This document shows positions 18,420 through 27,687 of a stretch of DNA of 64,000 bases, piece after piece. The stretch's first letter is position 1. Every line of letters starts with the position of its first letter. The DNA comes from Rhodospirillales bacterium. GTDB taxonomy: Bacteria; Pseudomonadota; Alphaproteobacteria; Rhodospirillales; Casp-alpha2. The notes under the pieces were generated by a model. That model had not been told where the DNA came from. It did no database searches and saw only the letters and a program-made list of their open reading frames with translations. A program made the position numbers and the translations under genes. Location of the stretch: assembly GCA_023145215.1 (NCBI GenBank), contig JAGLED010000004.1, positions 1-64,000 on the forward strand, read 5' to 3'.

Positions 18420-18765
18420 CAGAATTCCAAAATCAGGCGAGATGTGGGTGTTGTAAATCTCGTGTGCAGTAGAAAAGGCTCCGCGAGCGTTTTACAAGAC
18501 AAGAGGACACCGATTGCTTGCAAGCAAATACTTATTTGCGTGTCCAGGCGGAAAGGGAACGGCATTGGCCGGTCAATGGACTTTGATCCTTTCTTGCTGC
18601 CGGGCTTTAATTTATAAGGCCGATAACCGGAAAGTGACATTGACGCTGGCTGTAACTCAAGGTCCATGGGAAAGAACATGGCCGAATCTGGTCTGAACGT
18701 GCGCAAATGTCGCCTGTGGTTTTAACAGTTGTACCTTCTCGTTCCGGGCGGATGTGTTTCTCGTT
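18420..18765. promoter_or_regulatory. Divergent intergenic region with compound palindrome
   Basis: This region of about 345 bp separates the minus-strand aminotransferase/amidotransferase unit from the plus-strand glycosyltransferase fusion. It contains a perfect 14-bp palindrome TTGCTTGCAAGCAA (18514-18527), whose right half overlaps a second inverted repeat GCAAATA-CT-TATTTGC (18524-18539). Overlapping palindromes of this kind look like a regulator binding site. No intact gene is supported; the reading frames crossing the region have no family features. Confidence 0.45.
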
Positions 18766-21600
18766 ATGACAAAAACGATCGTTCTTTCGCAGCACGCCTT
18801 GACGGTTACTGACCAAGAGCGGCTCAATGCCCGCCACCAAGGCGAAGTCGAATTTCTGGTTGTGTCGAATATTGTGCACACCGGTTATTTCGAACTTTTA
18901 CGGATATTGAGCAGTTACCGCTGCGATCAGTTGGTAATCTTTATCGCGTCGGCGCAAGACTCGATCATGGTGCCGATATACAGGCTCATGGCCGGTTTTA
19001 TTCGGGCAGACAAGCGATTCGTTTTGTTCATCGACGGAGAGGCGAAGCGCTATTCGGCTTTTGTCGTTATACGAGATTTGTTCTCCATTGCCCTCTCACT
19101 GTTTACCGGGCTTGCGACGCTTTTGTGGATGACGTGTTACGTCTTTTCGATCAACCGGTCTGGCCGGGTCAGGCTTAGCAGATCCTTCAATCTGAAATCG
19201 AAACGCATTCTCTATCTGCGCCCGACCCATTCACACGGGCTCCGGACGGGCGGCGCCGCATCGCATAGCCAGGGAATTGTTCGGGCATTTTTGAACAACG
19301 GGTTTAATGTCGTTTGCGCGGCGGACGACGAGATCATCGATATCCCGGATGGCCAGGGCGAAACCCTAATCGTCGAGTCCAGACGTTCTTACGTCGTGCC
19401 CCGGGAATTGAATAACATGAACTTCCAGTGGGCGGTCCTTTCGATAATTCGAAATCGGTTGGGGGAAACATTCCAAGGTATCATATATCAGCGGCTTGGA
19501 GTCTTTACGCTTGCCGGCCTGATTTCATCGCGCTTTTGGCGTGTGCCCCTGATCATCGAATACAACGGCAGTGAATCCTGGCTGGCCCGTAACTGGGGGA
19601 AGAGGTTTTTCTTCGACGGCCTGATCAAATATTTCGAACGATCCATTCTCGCTCACGCGCATATGATTGTTACCGTTTCCGATGTATTGAAGCGCGATCT
19701 GATCGCGCGAGGTATTCCCGAGGATCGCGTCTTGGCGTGCCCCAACGGCGTCGACGCGGCGAAATTCACGGATGTTTTCTCATCTGAAAGTGACGCGGAT
19801 CAGTTGCGGGAGAAGCTCGGGTTCGACGAAGACGACTTGATCTTTACGTTCGTCGGTTCGTTCGGAATTTGGCATGGCGCAACTTTGTTGGCCGAAGCAA
19901 TTAATGAAATCTTGGAAGAGCAGAAAGCCTCACCGGCCTCGTCCAAGAGATACAAATTTATGTTTATCGGAAATGGCGTTGAGTATCCGCAAGTCCTTCA
20001 GATTTTGCGTGAAGCGATCGATGAAAAGAAAGTCGTTATGACAAATCAGGTCAGCAACCTGGATGTAGTGAAGTTGTTATCCATTTCAGATATCTGTGTC
20101 GCGCCGACGTTGAGCAATTCCGACGGATCCGAGTTTTTTGGCTCCCCGACGAAGTTGTTTGAATATCTGGCTGCCGGAAAACCCGTAATTGCGGGCGCGG
20201 TTGGACAGGTTCGGGCAGTCATGCATGGCAGTCTCTCTGTTGAAGAGGTCGAAAGCGATGCCGATTTGAGCGCCGATCAGCGCAACAAGTTGGAAAGTGG
20301 GCTTGGAATTCTTTTCCGTGCGGGAGATCGCTCGCAGCTAAAGCGCGCAATCTATCTTACCGGAAGCAACGACCGTTCCATGCAGATTATTGGAAGACGT
20401 GCACGTGACGTCGCTTTGCGTAAATACACGTGGGATGGCAATGTAAAACTTCTGATCAAGACTTTCTGCGGCGTCACGGACCGTGAGGTCAACCGGCGTG
20501 TCAAAATCTTTATTAACGGATTGCATTCCAAAAGCGGCGGCGGGGTAACCTACCTGCGAAACATGCTGCCAAAACTTGTGGCGATGCCGAACCTGGATGT
20601 TCACGTCATGCTTCATAAAAAGCAGCAAGACATCTTCGCCGAGTGCCTTCCGGGAGCGACCGTACACTATTCCACGGTCAACGCAGGTCTGGCCGGGGTC
20701 GTATTCGCGGAGCAGGTTCAGCTGCCGCGTGTTGCCCGAAGAGTTTCTGCAGACGTTGTCTTCTCGCTCGCCAACTATGGGCCGCTCTTCGTCAGAAACG
20801 GTATGATTCTGATCAGAAATTCGTTGGATGTAGCCACGGTCGAGCGGCGTGCATTGAAGCTTTGTTACTGGGCTTTGATTTACTTGGCGACCATGGCATC
20901 GATTTTGACGTCGCGGCGTGCAATTGCAGTATCCACGTACGCGCGCAACGTCTCATTCAGAGGGCCGTTCAGAAAATTGCGCAGGAAAGTCACGATTATT
21001 CCGCATGGGATCTCGCCCGTGTTCTTTGATGTTGAGAGGAAGCCGGTACACCCGGATTTCATCCTTACGGTCTCGGACATTTACGTGCAGAAGAACCTGC
21101 ACACGCTGATCCGCGGTTTTGCCTCCATCTTGAACGATCACCCTGGACTGTTGCTGAAGGTTGCGGGGCAGTCTCTCGATCCCAGCTACTTTGCGCGGCT
21201 CGAGAGATTAATCAGCGAACTGGGAATCCAGGATTCCGTTCAATTTTTGGGGCACGTCGAGAGCGACGTCCTTCTGGAACTGTATGCGTCGTGCGCGTTG
21301 TTCGTATTCCCGTCCACCGTGGAAACTTTCGGAAATCCCCTGGTCGAGGCTATGGCCAGCGGCTGCCCGATTGTCTGTTCGGATGCGGCGGCAATGCCTG
21401 AAATCGCAGGCGATTCGGTTGTGTTCGTTGATCCAAAAACGCCGGAAGAAATTGCGAACGCGATCAGCCAACTTCTCTCTGACGAAGAGAAGAAGGCCAA
21501 GTATTCGGCAAGTGCCCGTAACCGCGCCAAGATGTTCTCCTGGGACGTAACGGCGGAAAAGACGGTGATAGAACTTCAGCATGTTGCGGAAACCCGATGA
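18766..21600 (+). CDS. Double GT4 glycosyltransferase fusion
   Basis: This protein of about 944 residues holds two consecutive GT-B glycosyltransferases. The first half (about 1-575) repeats the architecture of the protein at 13.6-15.4 kb: an N-terminal domain with a hydrophobic stretch, then GT4 motifs FTFVGSFGIWHGATLL and FGSPTKLFEYLAAGKP. The second half (about 585-944) begins VKIFINGLHSKSGGGVTYL and carries FILTVSDIYVQKNLHTL and FPSTVETFGNPLVEAMASG, a canonical GT4 acceptor/donor pair. Two domains suggest two successive sugar additions. ATG at 18766 is chosen; GTG at 18754 is possible. The stop overlaps the next gene by ATGA. Confidence 0.83.
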   Translation: MTKTIVLSQHALTVTDQERLNARHQGEVEFLVVSNIVHTGYFELLRILSSYRCDQLVIFIASAQDSIMVPIYRLMAGFIRADKRFVLFIDGEAKRYSAFVVIRDLFSIALSLFTGLATLLWMTCYVFSINRSGRVRLSRSFNLKSKRILYLRPTHSHGLRTGGAASHSQGIVRAFLNNGFNVVCAADDEIIDIPDGQGETLIVESRRSYVVPRELNNMNFQWAVLSIIRNRLGETFQGIIYQRLGVFTLAGLISSRFWRVPLIIEYNGSESWLARNWGKRFFFDGLIKYFERSILAHAHMIVTVSDVLKRDLIARGIPEDRVLACPNGVDAAKFTDVFSSESDADQLREKLGFDEDDLIFTFVGSFGIWHGATLLAEAINEILEEQKASPASSKRYKFMFIGNGVEYPQVLQILREAIDEKKVVMTNQVSNLDVVKLLSISDICVAPTLSNSDGSEFFGSPTKLFEYLAAGKPVIAGAVGQVRAVMHGSLSVEEVESDADLSADQRNKLESGLGILFRAGDRSQLKRAIYLTGSNDRSMQIIGRRARDVALRKYTWDGNVKLLIKTFCGVTDREVNRRVKIFINGLHSKSGGGVTYLRNMLPKLVAMPNLDVHVMLHKKQQDIFAECLPGATVHYSTVNAGLAGVVFAEQVQLPRVARRVSADVVFSLANYGPLFVRNGMILIRNSLDVATVERRALKLCYWALIYLATMASILTSRRAIAVSTYARNVSFRGPFRKLRRKVTIIPHGISPVFFDVERKPVHPDFILTVSDIYVQKNLHTLIRGFASILNDHPGLLLKVAGQSLDPSYFARLERLISELGIQDSVQFLGHVESDVLLELYASCALFVFPSTVETFGNPLVEAMASGCPIVCSDAAAMPEIAGDSVVFVDPKTPEEIANAISQLLSDEEKKAKYSASARNRAKMFSWDVTAEKTVIELQHVAETR

Positions 21601-22799
21601 CGTGTCGCTATGCTGTGATTCCCGGATCAATTGCAGTTGCGCTGATGATTGCCGCGCCGAAGTTGACCGTGGCGGCTTTGGTGCTTGTGGCTGTTGTCTT
21701 TGGAATGACGGCATGGCGTTGCAGTCCAGAAGAAGTTCTTAGTGAAATTCGACGCAATCGGTTTTTCACGATCGGATTAATAGGGATTGTATTAGTAGCT
21801 ATCGCGAGTTCGGGCTGGCACTTCTCGAGTGACCCGGACTACGAAGCTCTGGCAAAAGTCCTTTTGATATTTGTTATTGGGGTGCTCGCCGTGTTTGCTG
21901 TTGCCGGTATTCCCAAAGCAACAGGGCGTGCTGTGAATGCCCTGACTTTGATAGGATTTGCACTCGGGCTCCTGGTGATTGCGATCGCTGCAACGGTAGC
22001 CGCTACTTCTGGGCAACCATTGTGGGGTAGTTTCTACTTCGACCCACTAACGACCCTTAACAACTCGGCCGCTATGCTCGCATTATTTTTTTGGCCGGCG
22101 ATCGCGGTAGCGTGGCGCCTGTCGCCACGGATGGCGACGGTCTTGACGGTTCTGACTGTCATCCTGCTGTCGTGTCTCTCGAGTGCAGCGTCGGTTACGG
22201 CACTGTTATCGGGATTTACCCTGCTCGTTGGAAGGCGTTTCCTCGGACGCAAATTCGCTATCACTGGAGCTGCGATAGCCGCCCTCTTGATGGTCGCATC
22301 CCCAAGTGCCTTAAACTGGGCTGATAAAAACTGGGAAGAAGTGCCGAAGCTTTCTGCGGAAAATCCACCCATCGTGAAAAACTCTTTTCAGCACCGCCTC
22401 GTAATGTGGGCGTTCGTCGCTAAACGAATTGAGGAGAAACCTTATCTAGGCTGGGGGTTTAATGCTTCCCGTCATATTCCTCAGGAAGAATACCGTCTTG
22501 CTCCGAACATGGAGATCATGCCGTTGCATCCGCATAACTTGTCACTTCAGACACGGCTCGAACTGGGTGTGCCCGGCGTGCTGATTCTTGCGTCGCTCGT
22601 CTTTGCGGTGTTCTACCGGTTGGCCACTTTTACGGACGACGGATGGAAAAGCGGCGTTGCCATGGCGGCAGCGACGGGGTGGCTTTTCGTCGCCAACGTA
22701 TCTTACGGTATGTGGCAAAGCTGGTGGATTGCATTGGCGTTCCTGCTGGCGATATTGATGAAAATTGCCTTGGCGGAATGTCCTCGAACTCCAAACTGA
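21597..22799 (+). CDS. O-antigen ligase/polymerase-like integral membrane protein
   Basis: This 400-residue protein has about ten hydrophobic segments and a large loop containing HPHNLSLQTRLELG, the 'HPHNxxLQ' element seen in Wzy_C/WaaL-type ligases and polymerases. Such proteins either join the finished polysaccharide to lipid A core or another acceptor, or polymerise repeat units, in the periplasm. An ABC-exporter locus needs a ligase rather than a Wzy polymerase, which favours ligase activity (inference). The gene is coupled to the glycosyltransferase fusion by an ATGA overlap and is the last gene of the polysaccharide locus. Confidence 0.78.
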   Translation: MTCRYAVIPGSIAVALMIAAPKLTVAALVLVAVVFGMTAWRCSPEEVLSEIRRNRFFTIGLIGIVLVAIASSGWHFSSDPDYEALAKVLLIFVIGVLAVFAVAGIPKATGRAVNALTLIGFALGLLVIAIAATVAATSGQPLWGSFYFDPLTTLNNSAAMLALFFWPAIAVAWRLSPRMATVLTVLTVILLSCLSSAASVTALLSGFTLLVGRRFLGRKFAITGAAIAALLMVASPSALNWADKNWEEVPKLSAENPPIVKNSFQHRLVMWAFVAKRIEEKPYLGWGFNASRHIPQEEYRLAPNMEIMPLHPHNLSLQTRLELGVPGVLILASLVFAVFYRLATFTDDGWKSGVAMAAATGWLFVANVSYGMWQSWWIALAFLLAILMKIALAECPRTPN

Positions 22800-22899
22800 G
22801 CAAGACGTCGGGCATTGGCGGCGAGTAATTTCCCGGTTGGGGTTTGAGTTTCCTGACCCAAAAGTGTAGCCTTGCAGGGCGAGGGGACAGACAACTGGC

Positions 22900-22947
22900 A
22901 TGCGACCGCAGCCAAGGACATGGATAAAAGTCCAAAAATGGTCGCAT
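22900..22947. promoter_or_regulatory. Two-tier inverted repeat before the potA-like gene
   Basis: ATGCGACC (22900-22907) pairs with GGTCGCAT (22940-22947), and inside it GGAC (22916-22919) pairs with GTCC (22930-22933). The structure lies 60-110 bp upstream of the polyamine-type transporter operon and could be an operator or a leader hairpin. There is no U-tract, so it is not an obvious terminator. Confidence 0.35.
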
Positions 22948-23008
22948 ACCGGATACCGTTCCGAGCGGGGTTGAAAACATAATCCGCTCGTGATGGAGTA
23001 TAACGATA

Positions 23009-24154
23009 ATGATCGCACGCAAACGTGCGGCACATCGTTTAACAGGGATGGCGCAGGGTGGTATGACGGAAAATAATGATCCGCTCGTTCGATTTGAAAA
23101 TGTTCAAAAAAGCTATGATGGCGAAACACTCGTCGTAAAAGACCTAAATCTGGATGTCGCTCAGGGTGAATTTCTCACCATGCTCGGCCCATCCGGGTCG
23201 GGTAAGACGACGTGCCTGATGATGCTTGCGGGCTTCGAACCGGCGACACACGGTGAGATTTACTTAGACAGTGCACCGATCAATAACGTGCCGCCGCATA
23301 AACGCGGCATCGGCATGGTATTTCAGAATTATGCACTTTTCCCACACATGACGGTGGCCGAAAACCTGGCGTTTCCGCTGGAAGTCAGGAAGACACCGAA
23401 AAGTGAAATTGAAGAGCGGGTCAAGAAAGCACTCGATATGGTGCAGCTTGGCACGTTCGGCAATCGCCGGCCGGCCCAGTTGTCGGGCGGCCAGCAACAG
23501 CGTGTAGCTGTAGCGCGTGCGCTGGTGTTCGATCCGGTGCTGGTCCTGATGGACGAGCCGCTCGGTGCACTCGACAAGCAGCTGCGCGAGCAGATGCAGT
23601 ACGAGATCAAGCATATTCACGAAAACCTCGGCGTGACGGTCGTCTATGTGACGCACGATCAGTCCGAGGCTCTGACGATGTCCAACCGTGTTGCCGTGTT
23701 CAACGACGGGGTCATTCAGCAGCTGGCGGCACCGAACGTGCTGTACGAGCGGCCGGATAACGCCTTCGTTGCCCAGTTCATCGGCGAGAACAACACGCTT
23801 GTGGGCGAGATCAAGGAAGTCAACGGCGACAACGCCGTCGTCGATGTTAACGGCTCGATGATCACGGCATTGAACGTGAACACGGGCGGCGTCGGCTCGA
23901 AAACTACGCTGTCGATCCGCCCGGAACGCGTTTCGGTCAATCCCTCGAACGAGGGCGATTACCAGAACGTGTTCAAGGCGACGGTCGAAGAGCTGATTTA
24001 TCTCGGTGATCACATCCGGACGCGTGCGTCCGTGTGCGGTGACGATGAATTCGTGGTCAAGATCGCAAACGCGTCCGCGCTGTCGGCGATCAATGAAGGC
24101 ACCGAGGTAACATTTGGCTGGAAAGCAGAGGATTGCCGGGCGCTCGATGCATGA
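23009..24154 (+). CDS. potA: PotA-like ABC transporter ATP-binding protein (polyamine-type)
   Basis: This 381-residue ATPase energises uptake of a small solute. It has Walker [11 protein letters not shown]-loop [14 protein letters not shown], signature [15 protein letters not shown], Walker [14 protein letters not shown] and H-loop [12 protein letters not shown], followed by a C-terminal TOBE domain (residues about 280-375). This is the CUT1/PotA arrangement. ATG 23009 is preceded by GGAG at 22994; ATG 23063 ([11 protein letters not shown]) is an alternative start that would remove a basic N-terminal extension. It heads a potA-potD-potB-potC operon. The name is by family: related systems import putrescine, spermidine or other cationic compounds. 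Confidence 0.88.
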   Translation: MIARKRAAHRLTGMAQGGMTENNDPLVRFENVQKSYDGETLVVKDLNLDVAQGEFLTMLGPSGSGKTTCLMMLAGFEPATHGEIYLDSAPINNVPPHKRGIGMVFQNYALFPHMTVAENLAFPLEVRKTPKSEIEERVKKALDMVQLGTFGNRRPAQLSGGQQQRVAVARALVFDPVLVLMDEPLGALDKQLREQMQYEIKHIHENLGVTVVYVTHDQSEALTMSNRVAVFNDGVIQQLAAPNVLYERPDNAFVAQFIGENNTLVGEIKEVNGDNAVVDVNGSMITALNVNTGGVGSKTTLSIRPERVSVNPSNEGDYQNVFKATVEELIYLGDHIRTRASVCGDDEFVVKIANASALSAINEGTEVTFGWKAEDCRALDA

Positions 24155-24218
24155 GAGCGCACCGCAAGCCGGCTTGTTCCGACAACAGGGACAGCCGGAC
24201 CCGTTCCAGGGGCAGATG

Positions 24219-24236
24219 GACCGGTTGCGACCGGTC
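24219..24236 (+). repeat. Stem-loop between potA and potD
   Basis: GACCGGT-TGCG-ACCGGTC forms a perfect 7-bp stem with a 4-base loop in the 120-bp gap before the binding-protein gene. It may set mRNA stability or differential expression within the operon. No U-tract follows. Confidence 0.45.
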
Positions 24237-24274
24237 ACAAACGTTTACTCAAAAAACCAGGGAGCTGATTACTC

Positions 24275-25375
24275 ATGATCACCAAGCTTAAAATCACGAC
24301 ATTCGTCGCTGCGGGCGCTCTTGCCCTCGGCGCGTTTGCGGCAACGCCGGCCAGCGCGGCCGACAGCCTTACGGTCGTATCTTGGGGCGGTGCTTACACC
24401 AAGTCCCAGGTTGAGGCCTATCACAAGCCTTTCACCAAGAAGACCGGTATCGAAATCCTGTCCGAAAACTATTCGGGCGGTCTGGCCGAGGTCAAAGCGC
24501 AGGTGGAAGCCGGCAGCGTGAAGTGGGACGTCGTTGACGTTGAACTTTCCGATGCGATTCGCGGTTGCGACGAAGGTCTGCTGGAGCCGATCGATCCGTC
24601 GATCCTGCCGCCGGCACCGGACGGTACGCCGGCCGAAAAGGACTTCATCGATGGCGCGATCACCGACTGCGCCGTGGCGTCGATCGTCTGGTCGACCATC
24701 TATGCTTACGACAAGAAGCAGTTCAAGGACGGCGGCCCGAAAACGATGGCCGACTTCTTCGATCTGAAAAAATTCCCGGGCAAGCGCGGCATGCGTAAGA
24801 CCCCGAAAGCCAACCTCGAAATGGCGCTTGCTGCCGACGGCGTGCCGCCCAGCGAAGTCTATGACGTTCTGTCGACCGATGCAGGTATCGACCGTGCGTT
24901 CGCCAAGCTCGACACCATCAAGGACTCGGTTGTCTGGTGGGAAGCCGGCGCCCAGCCGCCGCAGCTTCTTGCTGACGGCGAAGTTGCCATGACGACGGCG
25001 TACAACGGCCGTATCTTCAACGCCATCGCCGCCGAAGGTAAGGCGTTCGAAATCGTCTGGGATGCGCAAGTCTTCGACATGGACCTTTTCGTGATCGTGA
25101 AAGGCGCGCCGAATAAGAAGGCCGCGCTGGACTTCATTGCGTTCGCGACCGACACGCAGCGTCTTGCTGACCAGGCCGAATGGATTTCCTACGGCCCGGC
25201 CCGTAAGTCCTCCGAACCGCTGATCGGCAAGCACGCCGAAGCCGGTATCGAAATGGGTCCGCACATGCCGACGGCTGCGGACAACTTCAAGACCGCGATC
25301 CAGAACGACTTCGAGTTCTGGGCCGACCGTCAGGACGAGCTGAACAACCGCTTCAACTCGTGGCTGGCCAACTAA
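24275..25375 (+). CDS. potD: PotD-like periplasmic substrate-binding protein
   Basis: The 366-residue protein begins with a classic signal peptide (lysines, hydrophobic core, ATPASAADS cleavage region) and matures as a PotD/PotF-type binding protein. The start of the mature part, LTVVSWGGAYTKSQ, and the region EAGAQPPQLLADGEVAMTTA are typical of this family. It delivers substrate to the two permeases downstream. AGGGAG lies 10 bases before the ATG. Strict spermidine or putrescine specificity is not evident; the ligand could be another amine or amino-acid derivative. The strong hairpin just after its stop is common for highly expressed binding proteins. Confidence 0.88.
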   Translation: MITKLKITTFVAAGALALGAFAATPASAADSLTVVSWGGAYTKSQVEAYHKPFTKKTGIEILSENYSGGLAEVKAQVEAGSVKWDVVDVELSDAIRGCDEGLLEPIDPSILPPAPDGTPAEKDFIDGAITDCAVASIVWSTIYAYDKKQFKDGGPKTMADFFDLKKFPGKRGMRKTPKANLEMALAADGVPPSEVYDVLSTDAGIDRAFAKLDTIKDSVVWWEAGAQPPQLLADGEVAMTTAYNGRIFNAIAAEGKAFEIVWDAQVFDMDLFVIVKGAPNKKAALDFIAFATDTQRLADQAEWISYGPARKSSEPLIGKHAEAGIEMGPHMPTAADNFKTAIQNDFEFWADRQDELNNRFNSWLAN

Positions 25376-25387
25376 GATAATGACGGA

Positions 25388-25416
25388 GCCGGAGGCGGTT
25401 TATCGCCGCCTCCGGC
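25388..25416 (+). repeat. Intercistronic stem-loop after potD
   Basis: GCCGGAGGCGG-TTTATCG-CCGCCTCCGGC is a perfect 11-bp stem located 13 bp after the potD stop. No U-run follows, so it probably protects the upstream mRNA or causes partial termination before the permease genes. Confidence 0.7.
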
Positions 25417-25503
25417 ATCCTCAAGTTAAGTAACATTTTGCCGAAAACGGCCCGCCAATAAGCAGGGCAAGAGGCCGGGGCGCAGGGAAAGACGGGTGGC
25501 GAG

Positions 25504-26745
25504 ATGAGCGAACAGCTTACGACAGTCGATGGGCGACCGCTTAAGCAAGCATTGGCAAGCGCGGAGAGAACAAAGCGCATTCGGGCCGTGCTGTTGGTCA
25601 TGCCGCTTTTCATATTCATTTTTGTCTCATTTCTTTATCCGATTGCACTGATGCTCTACCGGTCAGTGGAAAACCCGCTGATTGCCCAGCATATGCCGAA
25701 GACGCTGGCGACTCTTGAAGACTGGGACGGCGAGAGCATTCCAGACGAAGAGACCTTTGCCGCTTTGGCGCAGGATCTGGTCAAGGCCCGTGAAAGCCGG
25801 GAGATCGGCAAGGTCGCGACACGCCTGAATTTCGAAACGCCCGGTCTGCGCAGTGTCATTACGGGGTCCGCGCGGAGTGCGGGCCGGTGGGAGCCGCCCT
25901 ACAAGGAAAAATTCCTCGACCGCCGCAAGGAGTGGGGGGAGTTGGAAACGTGGGCGACGATCAAGCGCCTCGGACCGACAATCACCACGGTCAACTATCT
26001 GGCGGCCGTCGATCGGCAATATAATGTGGACGGCGAAGTCGTCATGGTTGGCGAGGACTACCGGATTTACGTCGACCTGTTCATGCGGACGCTGTGGATG
26101 AGCGTGGTGGTGACGGTATCGTGCCTGATCCTCGGTTTTCCGATTGCGTACATGTTGGCGAGCTTGCCGCTGAGGCATTCGAACCTGTTGATGATCCTGG
26201 TGTTGCTACCGTTCTGGACCTCGCTGCTGGTGCGGACCACATCCTGGATCGTGTTGCTGCAGACACAGGGGGTTCTTAACGACCTCATGGTCTGGTCGGG
26301 AATAATCGACGATGCCCAGCGAATACAGTTGATATTCAACGCGCAGGGGACCGTGATCGCGATGACGCAAATCCTGCTGCCTTTCATGGTCTTACCGCTT
26401 TACAGCGTCATGAAGACGATCCCGCCAAGCTACTTGCGCGCGGCCGAATCGCTGGGCGCCCACCGCTTCCTGGCCTTCTGGCGCATCTACGTCCCGAATA
26501 CGCTGCCTGGGGTCGGGGCAGGCTGCCTGCTCGTGTTCATTCTCGCGATCGGTTACTACATCACACCCGCCCTTGTCGGTGGCCAGGACGGTCAGATGAT
26601 CTCCAACATGATCGCCTTCCACATGCAGAAATCGCTGAACTGGGGACTTGCCGCCGCGCTTGGTGGTATCCTGCTAGTGGGCGTTATCATCCTTTACTGG
26701 TTGTATAACAAACTCGTCGGCATCGACCGTCTGAAGCTGGGGTAA
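25504..26745 (+). CDS. potB: PotB-like ABC transporter permease with large insertion
   Basis: This 413-residue permease has a first hydrophobic segment at about 30-52, then about 140 mostly polar residues, then the remaining transmembrane segments from about 198. The inner-membrane coupling helix region is visible as LRAAESLGAHRFLAFWRIYVP, the EAA-type motif. Normal PotB proteins have about 280-290 residues, so the long periplasmic insertion after TM1 is a notable extension. It partners the PotC-like protein, whose gene starts 6 bp downstream. The insertion may touch the binding protein or substrate (inference). Confidence 0.85.
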   Translation: MSEQLTTVDGRPLKQALASAERTKRIRAVLLVMPLFIFIFVSFLYPIALMLYRSVENPLIAQHMPKTLATLEDWDGESIPDEETFAALAQDLVKARESREIGKVATRLNFETPGLRSVITGSARSAGRWEPPYKEKFLDRRKEWGELETWATIKRLGPTITTVNYLAAVDRQYNVDGEVVMVGEDYRIYVDLFMRTLWMSVVVTVSCLILGFPIAYMLASLPLRHSNLLMILVLLPFWTSLLVRTTSWIVLLQTQGVLNDLMVWSGIIDDAQRIQLIFNAQGTVIAMTQILLPFMVLPLYSVMKTIPPSYLRAAESLGAHRFLAFWRIYVPNTLPGVGAGCLLVFILAIGYYITPALVGGQDGQMISNMIAFHMQKSLNWGLAAALGGILLVGVIILYWLYNKLVGIDRLKLG

Positions 26746-26751
26746 GAAGAC

Positions 26752-27624
26752 ATGAGCCAAATATCACTTCCCGATCACGCCGGCCCCGTCGAGACCATCT
26801 GGCACTATCTCTATATCTTCATCTGTTGCCTGGTGTTCCTCTTCCTGATCGCGCCGATCCTCGTGATCATCCCGCTCAGCTTCAACGCGGAACCGTACTT
26901 CACGTTCACCAAGCAGATGCTGTCCCTCGACCCGGATGCGTTCTCGATGCGCTGGTACGAGGACTTCATGAACAAGGATATCTGGCGGGCGTCGATCGGT
27001 AACTCGTTCTTCATCGCTTTCTGTTCGACGATCCTGGCGACGACGTTGGGGACGATCGCGGCGCTCGGGCTCTCGCGCTCTGAAATGCCCATGAAAGGGC
27101 TTTTCATGGGGTTGCTGATCTCACCGATGATCGTGCCGCTGGTGATCACGGCCGCCGGTATCTTTTTCTTCTATGCGACGGTCAACGACTATATCCCGTT
27201 GACCGGGACCTACCTCGGCGTGATCCTGGCGCATACCGTCCTCGGTACGCCGTTCGTGGTCATCACGGTGACGGCGACACTCAGCGGTTTCGACCATTCC
27301 CTGACCCGCGCCGGCGCCATGCTGGGCGCCGATCCGACGACGGTGTTCTTCAAGATCATCATGCCGTTGATCCTGCCGGGCGTAATTTCGGGCGCACTGT
27401 TCGCGTTCGTGACGTCGTTCGATGAAGTGGTCGTCGTGTTGTTTATCGCATCCGTCGAACAGCAGACTATTCCCAGGCAGATGTGGGCGGGGATCCGCGA
27501 ATCGATCAGTCCGACAATTCTGGCAGTGGCGACGATCCTGATCTGTATCTCGATCGTGTTGCTGGCGACCGTCGAGCTTCTGCGGCGGCGCTCCGAACGC
27601 TTGCGGGGTATGAGCGCGGGTTGA
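26752..27624 (+). CDS. potC: PotC-like ABC transporter permease
   Basis: The 290-residue protein has about six transmembrane segments and the EAA-type motif TRAGAMLGADPTTVFFKII near residue 190, as in PotC/PotI permeases of class I polyamine-type importers. Length is normal for the family. It starts 6 bp after the potB-like stop and is followed by a clear terminator, so it ends the operon. Confidence 0.88.
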   Translation: MSQISLPDHAGPVETIWHYLYIFICCLVFLFLIAPILVIIPLSFNAEPYFTFTKQMLSLDPDAFSMRWYEDFMNKDIWRASIGNSFFIAFCSTILATTLGTIAALGLSRSEMPMKGLFMGLLISPMIVPLVITAAGIFFFYATVNDYIPLTGTYLGVILAHTVLGTPFVVITVTATLSGFDHSLTRAGAMLGADPTTVFFKIIMPLILPGVISGALFAFVTSFDEVVVVLFIASVEQQTIPRQMWAGIRESISPTILAVATILICISIVLLATVELLRRRSERLRGMSAG

Positions 27625-27631
27625 TCGTCAT

Positions 27632-27661
27632 AAAAAACTAACGCCGAAGCGGCTTGTTTTT
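27632..27661. terminator. Bidirectional-looking Rho-independent terminator
   Basis: GCCG-AAG-CGGC at 27643-27653 is flanked by an A-run on the left and TTGTTTTT on the right. It closes the potADBC-like operon on the plus strand. The A-rich left side would give a weak U-tract on the other strand too. Confidence 0.7.
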
Positions 27662-27687
27662 ATGTGATCTCGCATTAGCTTGTGGGC

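Noticed and set aside
18419..18706. Minus-strand frame of 95 codons upstream of the aminotransferase gene
   Set aside because: No domain pattern and it crosses the palindromic regulatory region; more likely non-coding.
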